A model generated the notes under the pieces. That model had not been told where the DNA came from. It did no database searches and saw only the letters and a program-made list of their open reading frames with translations. Both the position numbers and the translations under genes were made by a program. Positions 1-9,774 of a stretch of 64,000 nucleotides of DNA are shown one piece after another (within the stretch, counting starts at the first letter, position 1; every line of letters begins with the position of its first letter). This stretch comes from Malaya genurostris (Eukaryota > Arthropoda > Insecta > Diptera > Culicidae), in assembly GCF_030247185.1 (NCBI RefSeq), contig NC_080571.1:163342352-163406351 (forward strand), given 5' to 3'.

Positions 1-57
1 CCCTTCTTTCAGCGATCGTATCCTTCGATGGTTAAGTTACCCACCGAGGTCACGGAT

Positions 58-1015
58 ACAATCACTGTTATACAGTGGAATTGTAGAAACTGAGAGATAT
101 CATCCCAAAAATAGATCCTTTCAAATTTCTAGTAAATAATCTGAAATGTGACGCATTTGCATTGTGCGAAACTTGGCTAACTTCTGAAATACCCTTAAAT
201 TTCCACCATTTTAACATTATTCGTCTGGATCGAGATGATTCCTATGGAGGAGAACTTTTAGGGATCAAACAGTGCTATTCTTTCTATCGCATTAACCTCC
301 CCTCGATACCAGATATAGATCCTTTCAAATGTCATGTTACAATCAAAATGTCATGTTACAATCAAAGGCAAGGACTTTTGCATTGCTTTTGCATTGCTTC
401 TGCTTCTACAATTCCCCAAGAGCCTGGGTTGGGTATCAGCGGCTCAGTGATATCATTGAGCTCCTTCCCACACCGACGTTGGTTTTAGGAGACTTCAACT
501 CTCACGGTACGGGATGGGGTTGTCTTCACAACGATAACAGATCAGCTATGATCCATGATATCTGCGACAACTTCAATATGACAATCTTGAATACGGGATA
601 AATGACACGAATTCCTGCACCACCAGCAAAACCAAATGCGCTGGACTTACCCTTTGGCTTGACATCGCTACGGTTGGACTGCAGATGGAAGGTGCTCCCT
701 CATCCATACGGTAGCGATCATCTACCTATCGTGATTTCAATCGCCTACGGATTAAGATCATCGGAGACAATCAATGTTTCGTATGACCTCACACGAAATA
801 TTGATTGGAAATGCTACGCAAATTCGATATCTGAGAAACAAGAAACAACACAAGAACCTCCTCCGGAGGAAGAGTACACGTTTTTGGCTGGCTTGATTCT
901 AGACTCCGCGATCCATGCTCAGACGAAATGCGTACCCGGCGCGAAAACAAGCATCCGTCCTCCGAACCTCAGGTGGGACAAAGAGTGCTCAGAACTAAAC
1001 GCGAAGAGGGCTTAA
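58..1015 (+). pseudogene. Endonuclease domain of I-clade ORF2, frameshifted
   Basis: The reading starts at ITVIQWNCRN (58), continues as CETWLTSEIPLNFHHF (from about 165), then LVLGDFNSHGTGWGC (about 480-525) and ends with the catalytic SDHLPIVISIAY motif (about 715-750). These are the conserved blocks of the APE-like endonuclease that nicks target DNA in LINEs. The blocks lie in different frames. One cause is visible: the 21-base stretch around 330-371 (AATGTCATGTTACAATCAA) is duplicated in tandem. A stop at 599-601 further splits the frame. Identity as an EN domain is secure; function is lost. Confidence 0.85.
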
Positions 1016-1148
1016 TAATTTATCGAGTTTAGGAAAAACGGAACACCAGATAATTTTAGAAGCTACGCGGCATTAGACGCTAAAATGAAAAGCGAAGAGA
1101 AGCGGTTATTGGCGTCGATTCGTAGACGGATTATCGAGAGAAACATCA

Positions 1149-2105
1149 ATGAGCACTCTTTGGAACACAGCCCGACGAATGCGCAACAAAAATATCACGA
1201 ACGAAAGCGAGGAATATTCCAACCGCTGGATATTCGATTACGCTAAAAAAGTATGTCCTGACTCTGTTCCGGAACAGACGATCATGCGTGTCGCCTCATC
1301 TAACAGAAGCGAAACACCTTTTTCGATGGTCGAGTTCTCACTTGCGCTTTTATCGTGTAACAATAAAGCCCCGGGGTTAGACAAAATAGAATTCAACTTG
1401 TTGACAAATTTGCCTGATTTTGCCAAAAGGCGTTTATTGAATTTATTCAATAGGCTTCTTGAAGATAATATTGTCCCACATGACTGGAGGCAAGTACTAG
1501 TTATCGCCATTCAAAAACCAGGGAAACCAGCTTCCGATCACAATTCGTATCGACCGATTGCTATGCTTTCCTGTATCCGGAAATTGTTCGAAAAAATGAT
1601 TCTGTTTCGTCTAGACAATTGGGTCGAGACTAATGGTTTACTTTCAGATACACAATTCGGCTTCCGCAGGGGCAAAGGAACGAACGATTGTCTTGCGTTG
1701 CTCTCAACCGAAATTCAAATGGCATTTGCTCGTAAAGAACAAATGGCGTCAGTTTTTCTAGACATCAAGCGGGCTTTTGATTCAGTTTTCATAAACATCG
1801 TATCTAAGAAGTTGCATCAGCATGGTCTTTCACCAATTTTGAATAACTTTTTGTATAACCTATTGTCCGAGAAATACATGTATTTCGCGCATGGTGATTT
1901 GTCGACAATACGATTCAGTTACATGGGTCTTCCTCAGGGCTCATGCTTAAGCCCCCTTTTATACAACTTTTACGTAAACAACATTGATGAATGTATCAAC
2001 ACATCTTGCACACTAAGACAACTTGCCGACGACAGCGTTGTGTCTATTATAGGACCCAAATCGGCCGATCTCCAACTTGGTGGGGTGCCCATCCAGGAGA
2101 CCTGA
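1149..2105 (+). pseudogene. Reverse transcriptase domain, I-clade
   Basis: A 318-residue open stretch carries RT blocks in order: NSYRPIAMLSCIRKLFEKM, DTQFGFRRGKGTNDC, VFLDIKRAFDSVF, GLPQGSCLSPLLYNF and the catalytic box LADDSV. The RT copies the element RNA at the nicked target. The frame leaves the RT just after the LADD box, where PKSADLQLGG is followed by unrelated residues and a stop. The thumb resumes at about 2120 after a deletion of a few hundred bases relative to the second copy. The first methionine is only the start of the open stretch, not a true translation start. Confidence 0.88.
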
Positions 2106-2107
2106 TC

Positions 2108-2945
2108 AGGCGCCGCGAGCACCCATTTCATTAAACTGGAAAGAATTCAGTATCGTTGTTTGCGTATTGTCCTAGTTTGCATGCAATCGACTCATACGAT
2201 GAGTCTCGAAGTGCTCGCGGGCGTCTTAGCGTTGAAAATCGATTCTGGGATCTCTCATATCGATTGCTTATCCGATGCAATATCTTGAATCCGATGGTGA
2301 TTGAAAACTTCGAAAGGCTTGTTGAGCTCAATTCTCAGACCCGTTTTATGTTCTTGTATTTTGATTACATGGCTCAGAATATTCATCCTTCTTCGTTTGT
2401 TTCCAACCGTGCTCATTTCTTGGACACTTCTGATTTTACTGTATTTTTCTATATTTCTATGAGAGAAGAGATTCGTGGAATTCCGGATCACGTGCGCCCT
2501 CAAGTGGCCCCAAATATTTTTTATAATAAATTTAGAACAGTCGACTGTGAAAAGGTGTTTTACACTGACGGATCAAACATCAACAGGTCCACAGGCTTCG
2601 GCATCTTCAATCAAAACATCACTGCTTCTTACAAATTCAGTGATCCGGCTTCAGTTTACGTCGCAGAATTAGCTGCTAGTCAGTACACCCTCGAGATCAT
2701 TGAAACCTTGCCCAAAGGCTATTACTTCATTGTCACGGACAGTCTAAGCTCAATAGCCGCTCTCCAGCAATGAAGCCAGGAATATATCCCCCATATTCCC
2801 TGGGGAAAATACGGGAACACTTGCGAACTTTATCTGAACGGTCGTATATAATATCGTTAGTCTGGGTCCCTTCGCATTGTTCCATTCCGGGCAATGAAAA
2901 AGCTGACTCATTGGCTAAAGTAGGCGCATTGGAAGGTGATAATTA
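2108..2945 (+). pseudogene. RT thumb remnant and RNase H domain, I-clade
   Basis: The segment opens with thumb sequence (KLERIQYRCLRIV, about 2138) and carries a type I RNase H domain: VFYTDGSNINRSTG (first Asp, about 2557-2600), VAELAASQYTLE (Glu, about 2660), FIVTDSLSSIAAL (Asp, about 2727) and, in another frame, WVPSHCSIPGNEKADSLAK (about 2865-2920). RNase H removes the RNA strand during element copying. A stop at 2771-2773 and a frameshift separate the third and fourth motifs, so the domain is not functional. Confidence 0.85.
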
Positions 2946-3490
2946 GCAGACCAATCTGCTTCGATGAATTTTTCAGTATCTCTCGTCAGAAAACTCTCGA
3001 AAGTTGGCAAACTTCATGAAGCAATGGCGAACTGGGACGATGGCTACATTCCATTATCCCTATGGTATCGACGAAACCTTGGTTCAGGGGGATGAACGTG
3101 AGTCGCGATTTCATTCGTGTTATATCGCGGCTCATGTCAAATCACTACACTTTCAACGCACATCTCCGGCGTGTTGGGCTCGCGGAGAGCGGTCTCTGCA
3201 TCTGTGGTGACGGTTATCAGGGCATCGAGCATGTCGTGTGGTCGTGCGTAGAGTATCGTGACGCCAGGTCGAAGCTACTGGAATCCCTTGGGGCCGAGGT
3301 AGACCGCCTGAGGTATCGTTTCGGGATGTGTTGGCGAGTCGGGATAGGATCTCCTCCCGCAGGTTCGACACTAACATCCGCCCGATTCTTTCGATCCTCG
3401 TCCCTGTCTACCATCTTCATTGGAACTAACAAGATCTTTTTTTTGTCACTAACTTTTTCGTTGTCTCTTCACCATCTCGATGGCAACTAA
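2946..3490 (+). pseudogene. C-terminal Cys/His domain of I-clade ORF2
   Basis: The reading MSNHYTFNAHLRRVGLAES followed by GLCICGDGYQGIEHVVWSC (about 3135-3250) matches the C-x-C...H...C cluster found at the end of ORF2 in I, R1 and related LINEs. It follows the RNase H domain in the usual order. The frame shifts near 3060. The sequence between 3490 and 3870 has no coding signal and is best read as 3' UTR of the element. Confidence 0.7.
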
Positions 3491-3861
3491 TTAGATCTCT
3501 GTCGTTTTCAGACATTTTGTTCTATCATCCCCATTTTACCACGTTTTCCACAATATTTACTTCTCTTTCATTCTCTTCGGCAATATCATCTTCACCACCC
3601 ACGGAAGACCGCTCCATTCGAAAACCAGCATGCGGCTCACCCGCCGGGCCTTCGTAGCCTGGGGGTGTTTCCCGCGGACCCACACGAACCAACGCCATCT
3701 GGAAGACTCATGGAACACTCAATTCATCGACCACTGCCGATCGCCTGATGAAAGCTGGATTTACAAGAACCCGAGATGACATTGTCTAATGATACTACTC
3801 TAGTTTTAAGTTAGTCGTTAATTAAGATTAGAAAATACCCTTGGCATCTTAAAGCTTAAGC

Positions 3862-3971
3862 AGTTCGCCTAAAATTATATTACATTATTGAATAAAAAAA
3901 AATCACCAGTTTTCTAATGGAAAATTTAAACCTTCGCCTGATGGTTCTTCATTACATTATTGAATAAAAAA
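3862..3971 (+). repeat. Tandem duplication of the I-element 3' end
   Basis: The string TACATTATTGAATAAAAAAA occurs at 3881-3900 and again, ending at about 3970, with TTCGCCT upstream of each copy. The roughly 70-base spacing suggests that the 3' tail of the LINE was duplicated once. Confidence 0.6.
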
Positions 3972-4011
3972 ATCTACCTTCATCATCCATTTACCTATCC
4001 ATTTTTTCTTA

Positions 4012-4110
4012 AAAGATGAGGAGGTTTTATGCCTGCTGGAGAGAGATTGCCAAATTTCATCTCGATCGGGCTTTTCCCTGCTCCCGAAAATAAAATAAAA
4101 ATAAACTACT
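4012..4110 (+). repeat. Dispersed 3'-tail repeat (copy also near 38.9 kb)
   Basis: GAGAGATTGCCAAATTTCAT, GGGCTTTTCCCTGCTC and a run of AAATAAAA units form the end of this block. An almost identical block lies at 38,905-39,003, and a weaker match (TTTTTCCTGCTCGAATAAT) near 45,865. A shared block with an A-rich end suggests the 3' end of a retroposon. I cannot name the family. Confidence 0.6.
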
Positions 4111-4305
4111 GCAGACCAAGTAGCTACGTAGTACTTCGCCACATTGCAAGAAACCTACCAGGGGTGGAGAAGGTCCTCTGTTGACATTCTAGTGGATTTT
4201 CATTGAGCAAACCCGATTATTGTATCAGTTGCAGTCAAATAGATTATCAGCTCACCTGTCCGGTAGCATACTGCATCTGTTCTTCATACAACAACACACA
4301 GTTTG

Positions 4306-4515
4306 ATGAAGTTTATCCCAGTCAACAACATTTCTTTAGTCTTAGCATTCGTCGCAGCTCTACTAGTGGTGGCACCAGCGGAGTCGCTTGGGTCTTGTCT
4401 TATCGTCGCCTACATAGCAGTTGACGGAGTCGAATACAAGTCTCCCGCCCTTGACGCCCATGGTTCACGAAAGAATCATCAAGTACCAGCAAACAGCATA
4501 CCAAGGTTATTGTGG
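4306..4515 (+). CDS. Exon-like fragment encoding a secretory signal peptide, cut by a LINE
   Basis: From the ATG at 4306 the protein starts MKFIPVNNISLVLAFVAALL and continues with a small-residue stretch VVAPAES, which is the n-, h- and c-region pattern of a signal peptide with likely cleavage after about residue 28. The following residues (SLGSCLIVAYIAVDGVEYKS) are not a family I recognise. The upstream 100 bases read like a mosquito 5' UTR, but I see no clear TATA box. At about 4515 the sequence passes into a LINE ORF2 fragment (A1), so any gene here is interrupted. It may be the first exon of a small secreted-protein gene or only a chance ORF. Confidence 0.35.
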
Positions 4516-5866
4516 ATAGAAAATATAGAATATAGAAGGAAATGTCGACGACGATGAAGTAGAAAATTTTTATCGAATTGTAAACAATATATTATCAGAC
4601 ATTTTACCGAAGAAAAGAAGAAGAAAAAATTACAATAGCAAATTACCTGTATGGTTCAATTCACAACTAAAACATTTGAAAAATAGAAAGCAAAAGCACA
4701 CAAAAATTACAAACAAGAAAATAGTGACGCTAATCTTCAAAATTACATAGACCTATGCAATCAACTCAAAATAGCCATAAATGCAGCACATGAGGAATAT
4801 GATCGCAAAATTGAAAACGAAATTAAGACTTGTCCTAAGAATTTACTAAACTACACGAAAACTAAACTAAAAAGGAACAATTTCCCATCTCAAATGCATC
4901 TCGACGGACATGTAGGGAAAAACAGTATAGAAATGTGCAAACAATTTGCAAACTTTTTTCAGGAAGTATATACATCGTATTCAGAAACTGACCGTGACCG
5001 TGAATAATTTTCTCTCATACCTGCATTTTCCAACTCCTTCTCTGTAAACTATCTACCAGAACATAATATTTCGACAGCACTGAAAAACTTAGACACCTCA
5101 AAAAGGCCTGGACCTGACAGTATACCACCAATATTCTTAAAAAATTTAGTTGAAGAACTCACACTACACCTACTATTTAACTTATCACTTAATAAATGTA
5201 CTTTTCCTAAAGCATGGAAATCTTCTTTTCTTGTACCAATATTTCAATCTGGTTCAAAATCTATCATTCGGAACTACCGTGGAATAGCAATTATCTCTTG
5301 CATTCCAAAATTATTTGAAAAAATTGTAAACGAAAAACTTTTTCAACAACTGAAGAACGTAATAACTAACAAATAGCATGCCTTTTTCAAAGGCTGCTCA
5401 ACTACAACAAATCTCCTTGAATTTGTGACATTCACTCTGAACGCAATGGACGCTGGCAACCACGTAGAAACTCTTTACACCGATTTTAGTAAAACTTTCG
5501 ACCGTACTGACACACCATTACTTCTATACAAACTACAAAAATATGGCATAGAACATATCCTTCTGGAGTGGATTGAATCGTGTACAAGTAGTTCGCTTCT
5601 AAAACATAAACTCTGAGCCAAATAATGAAACATCTGGCGTACCTCAGGGCTCTCACCTAGGGCCTCTTCTTTTCATTTTAAATATAAACGACATTTCCTT
5701 CATACTCAAAAATCTAAAAGTGCTTATATATGCAAACGACATTAAACTCTTCACAGAAATTAAAAATATCAACGACGCTGTAATATTTCAGAACGAAATA
5801 AATCTATTCCACATTTGGTGCTGCAAAAGTCTACTTCAACTCAAGGTAAAAAAGTGCAACTCAATA
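4516..5866 (+). pseudogene. CR1/jockey-like LINE copy A1, left part of ORF2
   Basis: The plus strand encodes an ORF2 middle region that matches the minus-strand element A2 closely: KRRRKNYNSKLPVWFNSQLK (about 4615-4675), RNYRGIAIISCIPKLFEK (about 5270-5325) and TLYTDFSKTFDRTDTPLLL (about 5470-5525). The copy is 5'-truncated, has several stops (for example at about 5005 and 5374) and a frame change before the PQGSHLGPLL box. It stops abruptly at 5866 inside the codons after KKCNSI. The missing continuation is found at 10,891, because A2 has inserted here. Confidence 0.88.
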
Positions 5867-5958
5867 TTTATTTATTTTTATTTTTTTTTTATTTTATTTC
5901 GTCAAGCAAATGTAGACTACATATAAATTGTTTACAATGTTCACTTACATTATTATTA

Positions 5959-8847
5959 CTACGCATTATTTCTACGACAAAGCTGAGATTTAATTTGATT
6001 TTTAGACATAGTAAGGTCAAGATGTTCGCAGTATTGATTGTAATGGCGCATTATTCGATTGACTGGACTGAATTTTGCATAATTTGTTCTAGCTTGTTTT
6101 TCTAAAAATAATTTCCTGGAACGTAATTGACGGCTAGGTATATAAAAATTTAATTGCGATAATAATGGAGCTGATTGAATGCGTTGAGAAATAATGTCGC
6201 TGATAAAATAAAGCATTGCAAAGTCGCGGCGTTCTTTAAGTGTTTGAATATTGATGAGCATGCAGCGTGCTTCATATGATGGTAGAGGAAATGCTGTCCA
6301 GTTTAATTTACGAAGTGCATATAAAAGAAATTGTTTTTGAATAGATTCGATGCGTTCTTCGTGAATAATATTGTATGGATTCCATACTAGGCTGCAATAT
6401 TCCAAAATAGGTCTGACATATGTAGTGTATAATAATTTAATTGTGTATGGGTCCTGAAAGTTATGACTGAAGCGTTTAATAAAGCCCAGCATGCTATTAG
6501 CTTTATTGATTATGGTATTGTAGTGTTCCACAAAAGTGAGCTTGGAGTCTAAGATTACGCCTAAATCTCTTACAATTTTACATTTTTCTACAAGTTGATG
6601 TCCTAGATGTATGTTTATAGGTATAGTTTCATTTTTCCTACTGAAAGTTATTGAGTTACATTTTTTTACATTGAGTTGGAGTAGACTTTTGCAGCACCAA
6701 ATGTGGAATAGATTGATTTCGTTCTGGAATATTACAGCGTCGTTAATATTTTTAATTTCCATGAAGAGTTTCATGTCGTCTGCATATATAAGCACTTTCA
6801 GATTTTTGAGTATGAAGGAAATGTCGTTTATATGTAAAATGAAAAGGAGAGGCCCTAAGTGAGAACCCTGAGGTACGCCAGAAGTTACATTAATTGGTTC
6901 AGACAGAATGTTTTGGAAGCGGACTACCTGTACACGATTCGTTAAGTATGATTTGAGCCATTCCAGAAGAGTATGTTTTATGCCATATTTTTGTAGTTTG
7001 TGTAGAAGTAATGGTATGTCAATACGGTCGAAGGCTTTGCTAAAGTCAGTGTAAAGAGTTTCTACGTAGTTTCCGGCGTCCATTGCATTCAGAGTGAATG
7101 TCATAAATTCTAAGAGATTTGTTGTAGTTGAGCGGCCTTTAAAAAAGCCATGTTGTTTGTTTGTTATTACATTTTTAAGTTGATGAAAAAGTTTTTCATT
7201 TACAATTTTTTCAAATAATTTTGGAATGCATGAGATAATGGCTATTCCACGGTAGTTCCGAATGTTAGATTTTGCACCAGATTTAAATATTGGTACAAGA
7301 AAGGAAGATTTCCATGCTTTAGGAAAAGTACATTTATTAAGTGATAGGTTAAAAAGTAGTTGTAGTGGTAGTGTAAGTTCTTCAGCAAGATTTTTTAAAA
7401 ATATTGGTGGTATACTGTCAGGTCCAGGCCCTTTTGAGGCGTCTAAGTTTTTCAGTGCTGTCGAAATGTCATGTTCTGATAGATAGTTTACAGAGATCGA
7501 GTTGGAAAATGCAGGTATGAAAGAGAAGTATTCACGGTCACGGTCAGTTTCTGAATAAGATGTATATACTTCTTGGAAAAAATTTGCAAAGTGATTGCAG
7601 ATTTCTGTAGTATTTTTCCCTACATGTTCGTCGAGGTGCATTTGAGATGGAAAATTGTTGCTTTTTAGTTTAGTTTTTGTGTAGTTAAAAAAGTTCTTAG
7701 GGCAAGTCTTTATTTCGTTTTCAATTTTGCGGTTATATTCTTCATGTGCTGTGTTAATGGCTATTTTAAGTTGATTGCATAGATTTAAGTAATTTTGAAG
7801 ATGAGCGTCACTTTTTTCTTGTTTGTAAGTTTTGTGTGCTTTTTGTTTTCTATTTTTCAAATGTTTTAGTTGTGAATTGAACCATACAGGTAATTTGCTG
7901 TTATGATTTTTTCTTCTTCTTTTCATAGGCAAAGTTTCGGCTAATATTTTGTTTATAATGTGATAAAATTTGTTTACTTCGACGTCGACATTTCCTTCTG
8001 TACTCAGTATGTTCCGCCAATTTATTATACTTAGTCTACACTTGACTACTTCAAAGTCAATTTTATTGTATTCCGGCACTTCCTCATATTCCAAGTCGTA
8101 GGGAAGGGATGCATTGTGAGTAAATAATGAATATTCAATTGCGGTGTGAAATGCTTCATTTTTCCATAATGGTAGGTTTGATGCATTCACACAAAAGTCT
8201 TCTGTGCAATTTGTGAAAAGAAGGTCTAAATATGCGTTTTGTTGATTTTTTACGGAGTTTACTTGATGTAGGCCAAAATTAGAAATTTTGTCGAAAAAGT
8301 AGTGCAATGTTTCGTTTTCTCCTACGACTGGAAGTAAGATTGATTCATTTTCAATGTCAGAAATGAAGTCCGCATTACGTTGATTGAAGTCGCCAAAAAT
8401 ATGAAGCTTTACTTCAGGTTCCATATTCGAAATAATTGTGTCTAAAGATTGAAAGAATAATTCAAAAGAGAATTTGTTCGCATTTTCGGGTGGGAAGTAG
8501 ACAGAGCAGTAAATATGTTCTTCTCCCAATATTGAGACTTTGGCCCATACATGCTCAAATTCTTTATATTTAGGAGTAATAATTTCTTCAGAAGTAAAGC
8601 AAGAGTTAATGGCTATAAGGACTCCACCTCCAGATTTTTTCTGACAGAGAGATAAATTTCGGTCGTGCCGAAATACGTTAAAATTATTTCCAAATACTTC
8701 TTCGCTTCTTACACTTTCATCCCAGCTGCTTTCAGTTCCAAGGATTACGTCGAAAGAGGAGGTTATTAAATTTTGGTGAATTTCTTTCATTTTGGCCGGG
8801 CTTTTCATGCGGTTGAAATTTTGGCAATAGACCAAAATTTCAGTCAC
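5959..8847 (-). CDS. ORF2 protein: APE endonuclease plus reverse transcriptase (element A2)
   Basis: The frame is open for 962 residues from 8847 and remains open upstream to about 9006, overlapping the end of ORF1. The N-terminal third is an APE-type endonuclease: ILVYCQNFNR, TESSWDES, HIFGDFNQRN and a final block NEAFHTAIEYSLF. The RT follows with IRNYRGIAIISCIPKLFEK, KQHGFFKGRSTTTNLLEF, YTDFSKAFDRIDIPLL, TSGVPQGSHLGPLLF and the catalytic LIYADDMKLF. There is no RNase H. The codon at 8847 is GTG, and the first ATG (8808) would remove the first strand of the endonuclease. The usual SDH of the endonuclease reads AFH here, so the Asp is not conserved at that position. Otherwise the protein looks intact. 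Confidence 0.9.
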   Translation of the reverse strand: MTEILVYCQNFNRMKSPAKMKEIHQNLITSSFDVILGTESSWDESVRSEEVFGNNFNVFRHDRNLSLCQKKSGGGVLIAINSCFTSEEIITPKYKEFEHVWAKVSILGEEHIYCSVYFPPENANKFSFELFFQSLDTIISNMEPEVKLHIFGDFNQRNADFISDIENESILLPVVGENETLHYFFDKISNFGLHQVNSVKNQQNAYLDLLFTNCTEDFCVNASNLPLWKNEAFHTAIEYSLFTHNASLPYDLEYEEVPEYNKIDFEVVKCRLSIINWRNILSTEGNVDVEVNKFYHIINKILAETLPMKRRRKNHNSKLPVWFNSQLKHLKNRKQKAHKTYKQEKSDAHLQNYLNLCNQLKIAINTAHEEYNRKIENEIKTCPKNFFNYTKTKLKSNNFPSQMHLDEHVGKNTTEICNHFANFFQEVYTSYSETDRDREYFSFIPAFSNSISVNYLSEHDISTALKNLDASKGPGPDSIPPIFLKNLAEELTLPLQLLFNLSLNKCTFPKAWKSSFLVPIFKSGAKSNIRNYRGIAIISCIPKLFEKIVNEKLFHQLKNVITNKQHGFFKGRSTTTNLLEFMTFTLNAMDAGNYVETLYTDFSKAFDRIDIPLLLHKLQKYGIKHTLLEWLKSYLTNRVQVVRFQNILSEPINVTSGVPQGSHLGPLLFILHINDISFILKNLKVLIYADDMKLFMEIKNINDAVIFQNEINLFHIWCCKSLLQLNVKKCNSITFSRKNETIPINIHLGHQLVEKCKIVRDLGVILDSKLTFVEHYNTIINKANSMLGFIKRFSHNFQDPYTIKLLYTTYVRPILEYCSLVWNPYNIIHEERIESIQKQFLLYALRKLNWTAFPLPSYEARCMLINIQTLKERRDFAMLYFISDIISQRIQSAPLLSQLNFYIPSRQLRSRKLFLEKQARTNYAKFSPVNRIMRHYNQYCEHLDLTMSKNQIKSQLCRRNNA

Positions 8848-8936
8848 ATTTTGTCTGTGAAGCGAAGAAGTTTTTGAGAATTCTGGAATACTTACATTAC
8901 TAATTCCTGTTTCTATTCCTTCGTCAAAGGGCGTCG

Positions 8937-9696
8937 TTATTTCCGAAAATTCGGCCTTGTAAAATTGTGTTCGGCTTCCCGGATTAGTTGGAGTCGGCGG
9001 GTACGTTCACTTGTCAAAAATTTCCCATAAGAGTCCAGGTCGGCCAGCGCTTCCTTAGGTTTCATTCCATATTCCTGATGCACTTCGATGAAGATTCGTA
9101 GGAGGTGGTCAGGTGTTGTTGGAAGGCCTTCTGATGCTAATAGCATTTTTATACTAGTTGGTGTCATACCCTCGATGCATACTGTAGGTTGTTGATTTTT
9201 CATGTATGACAAATACAGACGGACGACGTGCATTATTTTCGGGTCACGAAGCCTTGCTTTTAAGAAGCGTTCGTCGCCATTTGCAGATTGTGAAGTAAGA
9301 CGTACAATTGGAGGACGCATTGGATCAATTTCGAATTGGCTGTCTGTATTCATGTCCTGTGATATTGCAGACGTATTTATGTTCTGTGATATTGAAGATG
9401 TGTTCATATAGTTAGTGGATGGTGCAGCTTCGATGTCATTACTTCCTAAGACCGGAGTAGTGTTGTTTTGAATACTTCTTGTTTCTTTGTAAGGGTTGAT
9501 TGTTTCACCTTTTTGAAAATTTATGAATTTTGAGGCAATATCTGCACCTGGATTCCCGGAGAATTGAACCCGTGCAGCTGCTAGTAAGTCTTTGTCCAAG
9601 GGTAAGGTATATTGTAATGACACATTATTGTTATTGTTGTGGCAGGTATTGTTACTATTAGTGTTCAAGTTGCTGTTGTAGTGCACATTATTGTCG

Positions 9697-9728
<32 letters not shown>

Positions 9729-9743
9729 GCTGCTGCTGCTGCT

Positions 9744-9774
<31 letters not shown>

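Larger units (their letters stand above)
1..3902 (+). mobile_element. I-clade non-LTR retrotransposon, copy 1, decayed
   Basis: The order of coding pieces on the plus strand is APE-type endonuclease, reverse transcriptase, RNase H and a Cys/His C-terminal domain, followed by an A-rich 3' end (AATAAAAAAAAA near 3890-3902). An RNase H domain behind the RT is typical of I, LOA and related clades and is absent from jockey and CR1. Every domain is broken by frameshifts, stops or deletions, so this is a dead copy. Its 5' part lies before the window. The wording of the domains matches the second copy at 12.9-14.9 kb, so both belong to one family. Confidence 0.85.

Noticed and set aside
5867..5890. 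TTTATTT tail with CAATA as a target-site duplication of A2
   Set aside because: The right flank (AAAGAAAAAACTTTCAG) does not repeat CAATA, so no duplication can be claimed.
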